Assembly: GCF_014634805.1 (NCBI RefSeq)
Contig: NZ_BMBS01000010.1
Coordinates: 1-52,464, forward strand
DNA from: Leuconostoc falkenbergense
GTDB taxonomy: Bacteria; Bacillota; Bacilli; Lactobacillales; Lactobacillaceae
Reading direction: 5' to 3'
DNA length: 52,464 nucleotides
Below, piece by piece: positions 1 through 8,557 of this stretch (the first letter of the stretch is position 1; the number at the start of each line of letters is the position of its first letter). The notes beneath the pieces are model-generated. The model was not told where the DNA came from. It ran no database searches and saw only the letters and a program-made list of their open reading frames with translations. The position numbers and the translations under genes were made by a program.

Positions 1-74
1 AAAACACTCAACTGGCAATCACCACGAAAGGTTTTTCAGCAGTTTGCAGTGTTCGGTTAATTCTTGCAATCTAC
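1..74 (+). mobile_element. Right end of an IS30-family insertion sequence, cut by the window edge
   Basis: Bases 1-74 are identical to 48545-48618, the right end of the IS30-like element further along. Bases 1-60 encode the last 19 residues of the transposase (ending QQFAVFG and a TAA stop) and the terminal inverted repeat ends with CAATCTAC at 74. The rest of this copy lies to the left of the window. The element abuts, and truncates, the minus-strand gene ending at 57. Confidence 0.85.
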
Positions 75-737
75 CATTTGTTTGTTAGGATCTCCTGGAA
101 CAGACATGATAACCTTATTATCACTATTTATTGATATCACATCTCCGGACAATTGGATTTTTTGCCCGAAGTAATCGGCGGAATTATTTAACAATTGAGT
201 GGATGTAATGTCTGATCTGTATTCACTATCACTACCATTATTGGAAGCAGAAGAAGACGAAGAAGAATTTTGATTATTGTTCGAGCTATCGACAGGACCG
301 GTTTTCATAGATGATGTAGACGATTTAGATGATGTAGGTGATGAATTCGTGCTAACACTATCGCTGATTGAATCATTGATATTTGATATTGCACTTGAGG
401 TGATTGAATCATTTGAATGGTCTGAACTCTTATTCTGTGGTTTTTCTGGTGATCCTTTTGACGAGTTGACAGATGGTATTGAAGAACTAGTCTCTGATGC
501 CTTACTAATAGGAGTATTGCTTTGGATAGTACTTTGGTTGTTCATCTCGCTACTTGGTCTAAACTGCGATATTTCAGCTTTTCTAATTGATTTACTAACA
601 GCGTGACGTAAAACATAAGCATATTTTTTCTGAGAGTCGGCTGCTATATGTGCCAAAAAAGCGCTGACCAAGATGCATATAGAAATGACGACTGTCCACA
701 CCATGATGGGTTTTGAATGAAATAATTTTTTAAACAT
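57..737 (-). CDS. Membrane-anchored Ser-rich protein, C-terminus truncated by IS30
   Basis: The protein has a short basic N-terminus, one membrane segment at about residues 11-32, then a long low-complexity stretch rich in Ser, Asn and Thr (about residues 60-170). A small C-terminal domain (about 175-220, containing YFGQKIQLSGDV) looks like an OB-fold tRNA_anti-like module; that assignment is a pattern match only. The last five residues (VDCKN) and the stop codon come from the IS30 inverted repeat, so the native C-terminus is lost. AAAAGGAAC lies about 8 bases before the ATG. This layout (signal anchor, flexible linker, extracellular OB-like domain) suits an exported protein of unknown function. 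The inserted element may have inactivated it. Confidence 0.7.
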   Translation of the reverse strand: MFKKLFHSKPIMVWTVVISICILVSAFLAHIAADSQKKYAYVLRHAVSKSIRKAEISQFRPSSEMNNQSTIQSNTPISKASETSSSIPSVNSSKGSPEKPQNKSSDHSNDSITSSAISNINDSISDSVSTNSSPTSSKSSTSSMKTGPVDSSNNNQNSSSSSSASNNGSDSEYRSDITSTQLLNNSADYFGQKIQLSGDVISINSDNKVIMSVPGDPNKQMVDCKN

Positions 738-1128
738 ATTAATGTTCCTTTTATATCAATATTTGTCCAAATTTAAGTTGAAAGCAAACTAATACAACAT
801 CCTATTCATAATGTATCATATAAAAATAACAAAACTACTATAATAGTGTGACACTTTATTTATAATCTCAATTGCATCTCAGTCAAATGTTGTCTCATTA
901 ATTGAATAAGAATAGTACAATTTAATGGCTTCTGAGCAGTTTCAGATGCTATTATGAAGAGCAAAAGTCTCTGTTTGATGTCATAAAATATTACAACAAA
1001 AGTTTGTTGTTTATTGATTCACATTCACTCATTGCAAAATAAGGCTAGTTATCGGATAAACACTATCAGAATTGTTTTAATATATGCTATCATTTATTTG
1101 AGTCAAAAAAGAAAAGGAAAACCATCTT
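738..1128. other. Intergenic region between divergent genes
   Basis: AT-rich, with no convincing ORF. It contains a perfect 8-bp inverted repeat, ACAACAAA/TTTGTTGT, at 993-1010, and near its right end an extended -10-like sequence (TATGCTATCAT, about 1082-1092) that could drive the deoxyribosyltransferase gene. The divergent promoters of the two flanking genes must lie here. Nothing else is recognised. Confidence 0.4.
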
Positions 1129-1644
1129 ATGACACTGATTAATGAATTACATGCTATAGCCGAAACGGCTGAGCACCATGAAGGTAAAACAATCTATTTA
1201 GCCGGAGGTTGGTTTAACCCACTTCAAGAAAAAATTCTGAAAGAATCTTTCAGTTCCTTACTCAAAAATACGACCGTAGCTCATGTTCATGTGCCCCTAC
1301 TTCACCAATACCAAGGCTCAAATCCGATTGTAGATGGTGAATTCAATCCTGATCAGGAATGGGCTACTGCCACTTTTGATGACGATGTTAATGCAATCGA
1401 TAATGCCGACATTGTTGTTGCTTTACTTGACGCAAAAGATCAAGATACTGGTACAATTTGGGAAATGGGATATGCTTACGCCACTCATAAACCTGTGGTT
1501 GTATTAACTGTTGGTGATACGTTTGAGTATCCCATTAATCTGATGCCGGCTCAAGGAGCAATTCATCATCTCGAAAACAATACTCTAGCAACATTTGATT
1601 TTTATGAAATTAACAAACGTTTCTATGTTGGAAAAACAATTTAA
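1129..1644 (+). CDS. ndt: Nucleoside 2-deoxyribosyltransferase
   Basis: This is a cytoplasmic enzyme of the purine/pyrimidine salvage family that moves a 2'-deoxyribosyl group between bases. At 171 residues it is close to the usual length of about 157. Family landmarks in order are the nucleotide-binding YLAGGWF (23-29), the WATAT substrate segment (78-82), NADIVVALLD (92-101), the DTGTIWEMGYA block (106-116) whose Glu112 matches the catalytic nucleophile, PINLM, and a DFYE tail. AAAAGGAAAACC precedes the ATG. The gene stands alone and has a strong terminator directly after its stop. A deoxyribosyltransferase on a plasmid is plausible in lactobacilli, which rely on deoxynucleoside salvage. 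The exact base specificity cannot be read from sequence. Confidence 0.88.
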   Translation: MTLINELHAIAETAEHHEGKTIYLAGGWFNPLQEKILKESFSSLLKNTTVAHVHVPLLHQYQGSNPIVDGEFNPDQEWATATFDDDVNAIDNADIVVALLDAKDQDTGTIWEMGYAYATHKPVVVLTVGDTFEYPINLMPAQGAIHHLENNTLATFDFYEINKRFYVGKTI

Positions 1645-1684
1645 AAACCTTAACCAATCGAAATTTCTGGTTAAGGTTTTTTTC
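1643..1684 (+). terminator. Intrinsic terminator of ndt
   Basis: A perfect 12-bp stem (AAACCTTAACCA / TGGTTAAGGTTT) with an 11-base loop is followed by a T run. It starts at the ndt stop codon. Confidence 0.92.
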
Positions 1685-1721
1685 ATATCATTTCACGATG
1701 AATTATGTTTTTGGATTGAAA

Positions 1722-2357
1722 CTAGCCATATTTGATCAAAATATTTTTAAAAAAGAAACGCCAACTTTGTACGAAGTATCCTGTCGTGAATGCTATAATA
1801 AATGTTCCAATTCCCAATGGTCCACCAAATACAAGTGCTAATGTAAAGAAAAGCAAGTCTTGCATAGACCTGGTTAATCGATAACTAATCCAACCCTTTT
1901 TTTCAAATGACAGGGCGACAGCATCGTAAGGAGAAACCCCTAAATTGACGCTTGTATATAGACTAATGCCTAATGAAAAAAGAACCATACCAAAAACAAA
2001 CAAAATAAAAATTTCTAGGATAGAACTCTTACTAAATGTGTGAAAAATTATCTTACTCAATATTGGCGTAAGATAGCCAACAATGTATCCTGGTAATGAC
2101 ATATTAATTAAAGTACCAATGCCAAATTGACTGCGATCAAAAATGCAAATAGTCAAAAATAAAATCACGTTAAAGATTAGTTGATAGTTTCCTAAGTACC
2201 AATTAAAAGTATTTGATATACCGATATCAGCGGCTGTCGCGGGGTCTATTCCCAGACTCGATAAGCGAAAAAATACGATACCCAGTGCTATTATACTTGT
2301 ACCAACAACAGATAAACAAAGGCGAATGAAAATTGAAAGTGAGTCATTCTTAAACAT
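1722..2357 (-). CDS. YczE/YyaS/YitT-type integral membrane protein
   Basis: At 211 residues with about five hydrophobic segments, the protein resembles the YczE family (COG2364). The N-terminal part has the family's look: ALGIVFFRLSSLGIDP (23-38) followed by GNYQLIFNVILF, then a second half with LGVSPYDAVALSFE. These proteins sit in the cytoplasmic membrane and have no firm biochemical role; YczE in Bacillus is linked to surfactin production. AAAGGAGAAGAC precedes the ATG. The gene converges on ndt, shares no operon with the transfer genes, and is probably passenger cargo. Confidence 0.7.
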   Translation of the reverse strand: MFKNDSLSIFIRLCLSVVGTSIIALGIVFFRLSSLGIDPATAADIGISNTFNWYLGNYQLIFNVILFLTICIFDRSQFGIGTLINMSLPGYIVGYLTPILSKIIFHTFSKSSILEIFILFVFGMVLFSLGISLYTSVNLGVSPYDAVALSFEKKGWISYRLTRSMQDLLFFTLALVFGGPLGIGTFIIAFTTGYFVQSWRFFFKNILIKYG

Positions 2358-2489
2358 GTCTTCTCCTTTGCCTTACTAATTATAAAAGAAGTCTAAACGT
2401 TTAATACATCATTGTCAATTTATATCTATGCCATAAGTATCTTTCTACGCAGATTAATTTTTAATTGATCTTTTCAATTTTTATCTAGT

Positions 2490-3086
2490 TTATAGCACGC
2501 TACTATCACTTTGTAATTGATAAGTCCCGATCCGATCTAATTGTGTCACAAGATTTGTTTTAGGATTGTAGGTCACATTATAAACAAAACGTGTGGTTGC
2601 ATCTGCCGAGTCCTTGAGATGGCTTTTAACAAAAACAATCACCTTTCCCTTCACTTCTGTGGTACTTGCTGAGGTGGGTAAGAAATCCATGTGATCATAA
2701 GTCATTACCACACCTGTCTGTGTAATCAGATTATCGGGATCAGCCTTGAAATCTAAACTATTTTTGACGACATCTTGAGTTACATAAGGTGTCATCTGTT
2801 TGGCTTTGGCATCAAATTCCTTTTGAGAGGCAATTGTCCAATCTAGGGTAAACAGTTTATCAAGCAAGTTTGAGGCAGCCGACACATTAGGTTGCTTTGA
2901 ATCTAGTACCGTACCGACCTTTGATTTCTTGTTGATAAGTTTGCTTTGTTCTACCGCGAGTTCATTTGAGGCACTTTGATGTGTTTTAACAGCGACTTGA
3001 GTAGCTAACCAAAATCCCAGTCCAGCTATCACCATCAACGCTGGTATAGCCCACAGTAAGGCTATTTTTTTATTAACTTTTGACAT
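2490..3086 (-). CDS. Bitopic transfer protein, VirB8/TcpC-like candidate (last gene of the tra operon)
   Basis: The protein has 198 residues, one N-terminal membrane segment (about 9-29) and an outside domain of about 165 residues. The C-terminal half alternates short strands (GKVIVFVKSHL, TRFVYNVTYNP) as in NTF2-like domains of VirB8/TcpC proteins, which scaffold Gram-positive type IV secretion channels. That fold call is inference; no diagnostic motif exists. It starts 2 bases after the previous gene, so it is co-transcribed and probably translationally coupled, with GAAGGAAATAATC before its ATG. It and the preceding gene have the same architecture and may be a diverged pair. Confidence 0.6.
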   Translation of the reverse strand: MSKVNKKIALLWAIPALMVIAGLGFWLATQVAVKTHQSASNELAVEQSKLINKKSKVGTVLDSKQPNVSAASNLLDKLFTLDWTIASQKEFDAKAKQMTPYVTQDVVKNSLDFKADPDNLITQTGVVMTYDHMDFLPTSASTTEVKGKVIVFVKSHLKDSADATTRFVYNVTYNPKTNLVTQLDRIGTYQLQSDSSVL

Positions 3087-3088
3087 GA

Positions 3089-3646
3089 TTATTTCCTTCC
3101 TGAGGTATCTTTTACAGCACCCGTTTGGAGTTCTGTAATTTTGCCATTTTCAATGTGCATCAATAGTGTTGTGCTGGTTTCCTCTTTGCCTAATTTATAT
3201 TTAACCGTCCCAAATCCTAGACCTGAGCCATCGGCTGCTTTGGAATAGACAATATCATTGCTTTCTAAATGAAAAGTTGGCACCCCTTCATCCACGTCAC
3301 CGCCAAACGTTGCCCCTAGAAAAGCTGACACAACGTCATCCGTTGCCACACTACTTTTAGCATCTGATTTATTTAACTTTGGTAAGATGGCAAACATTTC
3401 TTTGAGGAAAGTATTGCCAATCTTTTCAATGTTTTGGGTATCTCGAATATCGGCAGTTTGAACCTTATCAAGCTGTTTAGCTTGAACACTGTACTGACTT
3501 GCTTTAGATTTTGTTGCCTTGATTTCTTTTTGCAAGATATTCACACTCTTGACCGTGCGTTGATAAGTAAGTCCCTGCTGGACTAAAAACAAGCAAGCAA
3601 GTGCTAACACAAAGGCGTAAACCCATTTTAAATTGAATTTTGTCAT
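3089..3646 (-). CDS. Bitopic transfer protein with coiled coil and an NTF2-like candidate domain
   Basis: The 185 residues comprise a membrane segment at about 8-26, a Lys/Gln/Ser-rich predicted coiled coil (about 30-65) and an extracellular domain ending in the strand pattern TTLLMHIENGKITELQ. The topology matches the gene that follows. I infer a structural role in the transfer channel (VirB8-like), on operon context and topology only. Only 2 bases separate it from each neighbour. GGAGATTAACC, inside the end of the previous gene, serves as ribosome-binding site. Confidence 0.58.
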   Translation of the reverse strand: MTKFNLKWVYAFVLALACLFLVQQGLTYQRTVKSVNILQKEIKATKSKASQYSVQAKQLDKVQTADIRDTQNIEKIGNTFLKEMFAILPKLNKSDAKSSVATDDVVSAFLGATFGGDVDEGVPTFHLESNDIVYSKAADGSGLGFGTVKYKLGKEETSTTLLMHIENGKITELQTGAVKDTSGRK

Positions 3647-3648
3647 GG

Positions 3649-4074
3649 TTAATCTCCTGCGACCACTTTAGCAATCGTTTTGTTGTTGTTTGAACTGGTA
3701 CTGTCAATCACTTGATTACCTTTCAAAGCAATCACTGTGGGTACTTGTGTCACACCATACTTAGCAAGATATGCTTGTGCATCAGACTTCTTGACGTTGA
3801 TGACAACATAATCAATTGTCTTTTGATGTGTCTTGATTGTCTTTTTAATCGTGCTACGCGCTTTCTTACAGTCAGGGCAACCAGGCTTATGGAAGATTAA
3901 GACTGTCTTTTGCTTGCTACTGGCATCTAACTGGTCAATCTTGTCAGCGAAGTTCTTGGTATCTGGATAACCATTCACTTCCGTGTTGTAATAATAAGTC
4001 CCACCAATTGCAGTCAATATCGCAATGACGGCTAAAGAGAACACTGCAATGCCCCATTTCTTTAATTTATTCAT
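3649..4074 (-). CDS. Membrane-anchored thioredoxin-like protein of the transfer operon
   Basis: At 141 residues, it has an N-terminal membrane anchor (about 8-25) and then a thioredoxin fold facing outside. The redox motif is CPDC (66-69) in the context FHKPGCPDC, and the cis-proline loop TQVPT is at 109-113. Similar proteins occur in Gram-positive tra/trs operons and probably reduce or form disulfides in exported transfer proteins; the wall hydrolase just upstream contains several cysteines (Cys45 and Cys241 in its outside part) and could be a client. AATAGGAGTATTCAAAT precedes the start. The active-site pair is intact, so catalytic activity is expected. Confidence 0.8.
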   Translation of the reverse strand: MNKLKKWGIAVFSLAVIAILTAIGGTYYYNTEVNGYPDTKNFADKIDQLDASSKQKTVLIFHKPGCPDCKKARSTIKKTIKTHQKTIDYVVINVKKSDAQAYLAKYGVTQVPTVIALKGNQVIDSTSSNNNKTIAKVVAGD

Positions 4075-4086
4075 ATTTGAATACTC

Positions 4087-5337
4087 CTATTTATCTGCTT
4101 TGCCTGTACTAGAGTCAAATGGCCCACTAGGAATAACAACGTTAGTGCCTGCCTTTGCAGGTAGCTTGAGATAAAGCCCAGGGGATTTTAGTCCTTTACT
4201 TTCGGGCGCCCAATTATATTGATCTTTTGTTTGTACGGCGAAGTGAACGTGAATACCTGTTGCTTCACCAGTTTGTCCTTCATGACTAATGTGTTGACCA
4301 GCAGAAACCTTATCACCTGTATTGACAACAATGGCTGACTGAGTTGGTGCGTGACCGTAATAGGTAAACACCCCGTCGGTGCCTTTAATCACTAGCCAAT
4401 TACCCCCAACGCTATCAAAGCTTTTGGCTACTACCGTGCCATCATGAACAGCGTACACATTACTTTCACCACCAGTCATAGTGTGGTTGACGGTTTGAAA
4501 ATCGACACCATAATGTTCTGCGCCTGTTAGGCCTGCATAGTTTGGATAGCCACCTGTTATGTTGTATTTTCCTTTAACTGGTAAGCCATCTGTGTTGGTA
4601 TCCAACCCTGTGTCACATGAGGCATCAGACATAGCACTTGAACTGGCATCGCCTGAGGTATCACTAGAACCCGAGTCGTTGTTGCCGCCATCAAAGACAT
4701 CAATATCACCTGCATAATCTAGTTTGAAAACCTTTTTGACTTCTTCGGCAGTTTTTGCGGTGTCGGCGACTTTTCGTTGTGGATCATTTTCTCCGACCCC
4801 TTCAAACTTTGTATCCCAAGCCACCATTGAACTGTTAATGTTGTTAGCGGCCGCTAAGCCAATTAGAGTTGCTTTATGACTACTATGCAATTCATTGATT
4901 GCCAGTTGAACTTGTGCTTGCACTGTATCAGCTGTGTCACCATAGCGATTTCCGTTAATACCTCCAGCACCCCACTGCCAAATGCCTTTTACCGAGCCAG
5001 CCGGATTGACGGCTTTCGAATTAAAGCCACTTTCTCTAAGACCAATCGCAATTGCAGCAGCGATATTGTCGCCTGACATTTTAATTTCTTTATGAAAACG
5101 GTCAATTGCATGTTGTATGGCTTTGTGCGTTGCTGAGTTGGGATCTTTCCAATCACCACCGATTGAAGTGCCACCATCATCAATGGTTGTATCATCATTC
5201 CAACAATTGGCATTCTGTGTTGAAAAGACCATGACACACATTAAGGCAATAACTGATATTGACAGAATTGCTGTAGTGATGATGCCGATGATGACATACA
5301 AGCGACGTTTTTTATCTTGCATCCAACGTTCTAACAT
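4087..5337 (-). CDS. Bifunctional peptidoglycan hydrolase (lysozyme-like plus M23 peptidase), VirB1-like
   Basis: The protein has 416 residues. A membrane anchor (about 13-36) is followed by a lysozyme/transglycosylase-like domain (about 75-205) with the catalytic Glu in GLRESGF (Glu102) and the KGIWQWG segment. After a Gly/Ser/Asp linker (215-250) comes an M23 (LytM) endopeptidase domain (about 258-375) with complete zinc ligands: His275 and Asp279 in HYGVDF, and the HVH motif at 363-365, plus YGHA (327-330). Such enzymes open the cell wall locally so that the transfer channel can be assembled, as TraG/TrsG does in staphylococcal plasmids. GGGAGGTTAGACC precedes the ATG. Both active sites look intact. 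Confidence 0.9.
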   Translation of the reverse strand: MLERWMQDKKRRLYVIIGIITTAILSISVIALMCVMVFSTQNANCWNDDTTIDDGGTSIGGDWKDPNSATHKAIQHAIDRFHKEIKMSGDNIAAAIAIGLRESGFNSKAVNPAGSVKGIWQWGAGGINGNRYGDTADTVQAQVQLAINELHSSHKATLIGLAAANNINSSMVAWDTKFEGVGENDPQRKVADTAKTAEEVKKVFKLDYAGDIDVFDGGNNDSGSSDTSGDASSSAMSDASCDTGLDTNTDGLPVKGKYNITGGYPNYAGLTGAEHYGVDFQTVNHTMTGGESNVYAVHDGTVVAKSFDSVGGNWLVIKGTDGVFTYYGHAPTQSAIVVNTGDKVSAGQHISHEGQTGEATGIHVHFAVQTKDQYNWAPESKGLKSPGLYLKLPAKAGTNVVIPSGPFDSSTGKADK

Positions 5338-5340
5338 GGT

Positions 5341-5535
5341 CTAACCTCCCATTAAAAGGCTGAGGCCTTTGAGAATAAAAACAAAAACAAAACCACCAAT
5401 GACATACCAAATAATTTTGTTATCCACTGGTTGAGGTTTTTGACCTTTGTCATAGTTTTCAACGATTTGTTGCGCCTCTTGCTTCATTTTTTCACGGTTA
5501 TCACGCGCCTTCTTTAATGGATGTGGCAACTTCAT
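5341..5535 (-). CDS. Small membrane protein between virB4 and the wall hydrolase
   Basis: This 64-residue protein has a basic, charged N-terminal half (MKLPHPLKKARDNREKMKQE) and one C-terminal membrane segment (about 40-60). I chose the ATG at 5535 rather than an upstream in-frame ATG at 5583 because GGAGGACTGTAAG lies directly before it and it begins one base after the virB4 stop. Several Gram-positive tra operons have a small bitopic protein at this position; its role is unknown. Confidence 0.72.
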   Translation of the reverse strand: MKLPHPLKKARDNREKMKQEAQQIVENYDKGQKPQPVDNKIIWYVIGGFVFVFILKGLSLLMGG

Positions 5536-5536
5536 C

Positions 5537-7492
5537 TTACAGTCCTCCACCAAACAAATTAATTTCTGAGTCATTAAGATCAACGTGCATGAACGTAGAT
5601 TGCTTACCCACCAAGTTCATTAAGAAATCACCTTGATCTAATCCTTGTAGCGCTTGTAGTTGACCATCAGTGATATTAGTTTCACTCACCACACTACGTA
5701 AACGGGTTGTATCCGTTTTTGATAGACGTCCAATCGTTTGCTTTGGGAATCGGCCGAAGAAGGAAGATGCGGCACGACTAGCCTCAGTGTCTGATGCATT
5801 ACCTGTTGGCACAACATTTTTGAGTCCTGGGAAGATAGCAAACATCCCGAAGAAATCTTTACCGTGTTGCGCCATCATGTTGTCACCGAGGGTAATGCCT
5901 AATGAATGTTTAGCATTGAAAATATCATCCGCTTCATCCTGTATCCACCAGAAATATTTTGGTGGATTACCATTGTTGTTGGCCTGAGTTGAGACTTCAC
6001 CACGTTTAATGCGCTCACGTTGCTTAGTTCCATTAATCGTGATGTAGCTTTCCATCAAAGACAAAATGGTAAAGTATTGGGCGTTGTAGAGATCATCTTC
6101 TAGTCTTGAAAGACCACTCGTATCAAAACGAATCAAACGCTCACCAGACAGATCAGGCATGGTCGTTACACCATTCACCATGTCGCCATGGTTTTGTATT
6201 AAGCTGCTAATTGTCGATAAGATGTTATCCAAACGTTCTACTGCAGGCTGTGTCATGTTGCGCGTCAGCATGTTACGGGTTTCTAGGAAGGTTTGAAAAT
6301 CTTCGAGAATTGGATAGTCTTCATTTTGTAGCCCGATTACACGTAAATCTTGCGGGTTGTCTTTTGGTGACAATGACCACATACGCCGTTCAACATAGAA
6401 ATCAGTAATTAGGATACCCAACATTTCTAATTCTTTTTTATTTGCTTGCGGGTTAAGCGTAGCGTAGTAAGTAATCACCTTTGTGCGGTGTTGGTTGAAG
6501 CTAGCAATGACATCAACATTACCATTGGCATCTAAGACTGTCCCAAACACTTGCATCAAATTGATAATGTTTTGACTGCCATCAAGTGTCAAAGTGACAC
6601 CATAATAATAATTGACGAGATCACGCCATTCATTAGACTTATCAAATACCCAAACTGTATCACCACGAGAAACTAATGGCCCCAAGTTCTTTTTGGCAAA
6701 CGAGCTTTTACCTGAGCGCTCACCACCCACAACTAGATTATAAGCGGTTAACTGCGTACGGTGGTCGTTGTAGCTGGGATCATACATAACCTCACCACGC
6801 TGCATCGTCAAACCCATGTATGAACCACGAGGATGTGCGATAAAGGTTTGGTTGAAAGCATAAGAACCAGCTAACGCATAGGCTTTCATTGGAAATCCTT
6901 TGTCCTTAATCGTTTGATTTTCAATAGACATGGCGGGCATAAAAAACTGTTGGAAGTGGGTTAATTGCTCAGAAGGATAAACTTTCATGCGGTAGTTAGA
7001 AAGCTGTTGTTGAATTTCTTTAACACGACGACGTAATTCTTCTGGAGAAACATCTGATATCAATAATCTAACGTAGACACGTTTGTAAATTTCACGACCA
7101 TTGCGGGCTTCATTCAAGTCTTGGAGTGTAATGTCAGCATCTTGTTCGGCTTCCAACGCGTCACCTTGTGAGGTCACTTCACTACGTGCCTTACTACGCA
7201 ACGTGTTAGTAGCTGTCTCAAGTGCTTTTTGCACTTCAAACTTGTTCTCAGTCCCAATCTTGATGTCTACAATGGTGTTCTTGTGATTGATTAACTCTTT
7301 GAACCAGCCTTGTAACTGTTCATTCTTGGGATAGTCATAGACATTGACAATGGCACTACTTGCCATACCATCATCAAAGTAAGTGGTATGAAATTCAATG
7401 CCACTAGGGTTTTGAACTTCCTCAATGAGTTCTAAATTATAGCCGCGTGCTTTCAATGCGGAACGTTTTGCTGTATTTAAACTTGTGCGCAT
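5537..7492 (-). CDS. VirB4/TrsE-type conjugative transfer ATPase
   Basis: This is the cytoplasmic motor ATPase of the type IV secretion channel, 651 residues long like TraE/TrsE of pSK41/pGO1. The N-terminal half (1-240) is the VirB4-specific region. The P-loop is GGERSGKSS (256-264) and the Walker B motif with following acids is WIQDEADDIF (516-525). The gene follows the trsD-like gene by 2 bases, and GAGGAAAAATAAGC serves as ribosome-binding site. In contrast to the VirD4-like protein upstream, both nucleotide-binding motifs are intact, making this the recognisable functional motor of the system. Confidence 0.93.
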   Translation of the reverse strand: MRTSLNTAKRSALKARGYNLELIEEVQNPSGIEFHTTYFDDGMASSAIVNVYDYPKNEQLQGWFKELINHKNTIVDIKIGTENKFEVQKALETATNTLRSKARSEVTSQGDALEAEQDADITLQDLNEARNGREIYKRVYVRLLISDVSPEELRRRVKEIQQQLSNYRMKVYPSEQLTHFQQFFMPAMSIENQTIKDKGFPMKAYALAGSYAFNQTFIAHPRGSYMGLTMQRGEVMYDPSYNDHRTQLTAYNLVVGGERSGKSSFAKKNLGPLVSRGDTVWVFDKSNEWRDLVNYYYGVTLTLDGSQNIINLMQVFGTVLDANGNVDVIASFNQHRTKVITYYATLNPQANKKELEMLGILITDFYVERRMWSLSPKDNPQDLRVIGLQNEDYPILEDFQTFLETRNMLTRNMTQPAVERLDNILSTISSLIQNHGDMVNGVTTMPDLSGERLIRFDTSGLSRLEDDLYNAQYFTILSLMESYITINGTKQRERIKRGEVSTQANNNGNPPKYFWWIQDEADDIFNAKHSLGITLGDNMMAQHGKDFFGMFAIFPGLKNVVPTGNASDTEASRAASSFFGRFPKQTIGRLSKTDTTRLRSVVSETNITDGQLQALQGLDQGDFLMNLVGKQSTFMHVDLNDSEINLFGGGL

Positions 7493-7494
7493 GC

Positions 7495-8148
7495 TTATTT
7501 TTCCTCCAGTTCTAAGGTTTCCCCAGGATTGTTAATTTGGTACATGACCATCTTTTTACGATTAATTGAGACTGGCTCAGGTGTAAACGCCATGCCTGCG
7601 TGTGCCATAAAGTCACGGCGATTTTTATCTAAGGCAGCTAACGTCTTGCCATAGATCACAGCGGTATATTCTTGATGTTTAATGTCACCGACCACATTTT
7701 TTTCAATATTAATTTCTTGCAAAATAGTTTGGCGCATCATTAACAATTGTTGATAATGACGATCATCTAGGTCAACACTATTCAATTGGCTTTCCACTCT
7801 CACTAACTCTTGTCCCCATGAAGCTTGCTGGATTCGCGTGTCAGCGGGTAGTTGACTAACGAAAATATCAAAGTCCTCCACGTAAACTGATAGCAACTGG
7901 TGAAAGTCAGCGATAATGGCGTTGGAACTCTTATCGCCTTCAGCATTCAGGAAATCCAAATCTTTTCCAGGTAAATTGAGCATGTCAGCGTATGTATCAT
8001 CTGCCAATAAAATTGGATGCCCTTTTTTATTCAAAATGTCTTTATAAGGTAAAGCAAAGTAGATTGGAATTGGTTTGCGATTATCAAGTGCTTGTTTGAC
8101 AACTGTTAAACCCTTTCCCTTTTGTGCTTGTTTAGCTTTTATTCCCAT
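7495..8148 (-). CDS. TrsD-like conjugation protein
   Basis: The protein is 217 residues, soluble, and has no predicted membrane segment. Its size and position directly before VirB4 match TraD/TrsD of pSK41/pGO1, which resemble the detached N-terminal domain of VirB4. It contains PIPIYFALPYKDIL near residue 27 and a charged, partly helical middle. A TAATG overlap couples it to the trsC-like gene. Assignment rests on synteny and size more than on a motif. It probably acts with VirB4 at the inner face of the membrane. Confidence 0.72.
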   Translation of the reverse strand: MGIKAKQAQKGKGLTVVKQALDNRKPIPIYFALPYKDILNKKGHPILLADDTYADMLNLPGKDLDFLNAEGDKSSNAIIADFHQLLSVYVEDFDIFVSQLPADTRIQQASWGQELVRVESQLNSVDLDDRHYQQLLMMRQTILQEINIEKNVVGDIKHQEYTAVIYGKTLAALDKNRRDFMAHAGMAFTPEPVSINRKKMVMYQINNPGETLELEEK

Positions 8149-8477
8149 TATTTTTCCTCTCGTTTCTTGTTTTCAGTAATCGCAGTTAGATCACCTGTGG
8201 CGTGCTTGCTGGACTTTAAGATGCCACGTAGGATTTCTTGATACATGAGACCCATTGGGTTACTTGGACTAGGTAAAATTAAAAAGCCAGCTAGTAACGC
8301 ATTACTGACAATTAGAATCAGCCCATACTTGCCAATATTGTAGGGATAGAATGATTTAATCATCAGGTAAGTAATCCCAAAAACAATGACTAATACGAAG
8401 ATTCGTTCCATCGTGAAAAACATCCACCGTGACACTTTCTTCCAAATATTGCGTCCAGGGGTAAAGTGTTCATACAT
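8148..8477 (-). CDS. TrsC/VirB3-like membrane protein, first gene of the distal tra operon
   Basis: The protein has 109 residues and two adjacent membrane segments (about 25-45 and 51-70), with a basic N-terminus (GRNIWKKVSRW) and a charged C-terminal tail. Small two-span proteins just before TrsD/VirB4 are the VirB3 equivalents (TrsC) of Gram-positive conjugation systems. AAAGGAGAAATTAT precedes the ATG. It is the first gene downstream of a complex 5' region with a duplicated leader element, so control of the whole wall-hydrolase/VirB4 operon probably acts here. Confidence 0.75.
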   Translation of the reverse strand: MYEHFTPGRNIWKKVSRWMFFTMERIFVLVIVFGITYLMIKSFYPYNIGKYGLILIVSNALLAGFLILPSPSNPMGLMYQEILRGILKSSKHATGDLTAITENKKREEK

Positions 8478-8491
8478 ATAATTTCTCCTTT

Positions 8492-8516
8492 AACAAGTTA
8501 TTTTTGCCTGGATTGA
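8492..8516. repeat. Direct repeat R1, left copy (tra leader)
   Basis: The pattern AACAAGTT, 5 bases, TGCCTGGATTGA occurs here and again at 8769-8793 with identical spacing and orientation. This copy is 15 bases upstream of the trsC-like start codon; the other is in the parA leader. It is a candidate operator for a shared regulator of the divergent units. Confidence 0.6.
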
Positions 8517-8557
8517 AGTTCAATCTGTGGTCAGTGTACAAGGTATCGAAAGAATGT

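Noticed and set aside
277..606. Open plus-strand frame of 109 codons opposite the Ser-rich surface protein
   Set aside because: It is the antisense of a low-complexity Ser/Asp-coding stretch, lacks a ribosome-binding site, and its composition (Asp/Glu/Leu rich) mirrors the opposite strand.
830..880. Sequence AATAGTGTGACACTTTAT, similar at a glance to the pMV158-type oriT
   Set aside because: Only a few bases match and no pMV158-type (MobV) relaxase is present; the visible relaxase is MobP2 at the other end.
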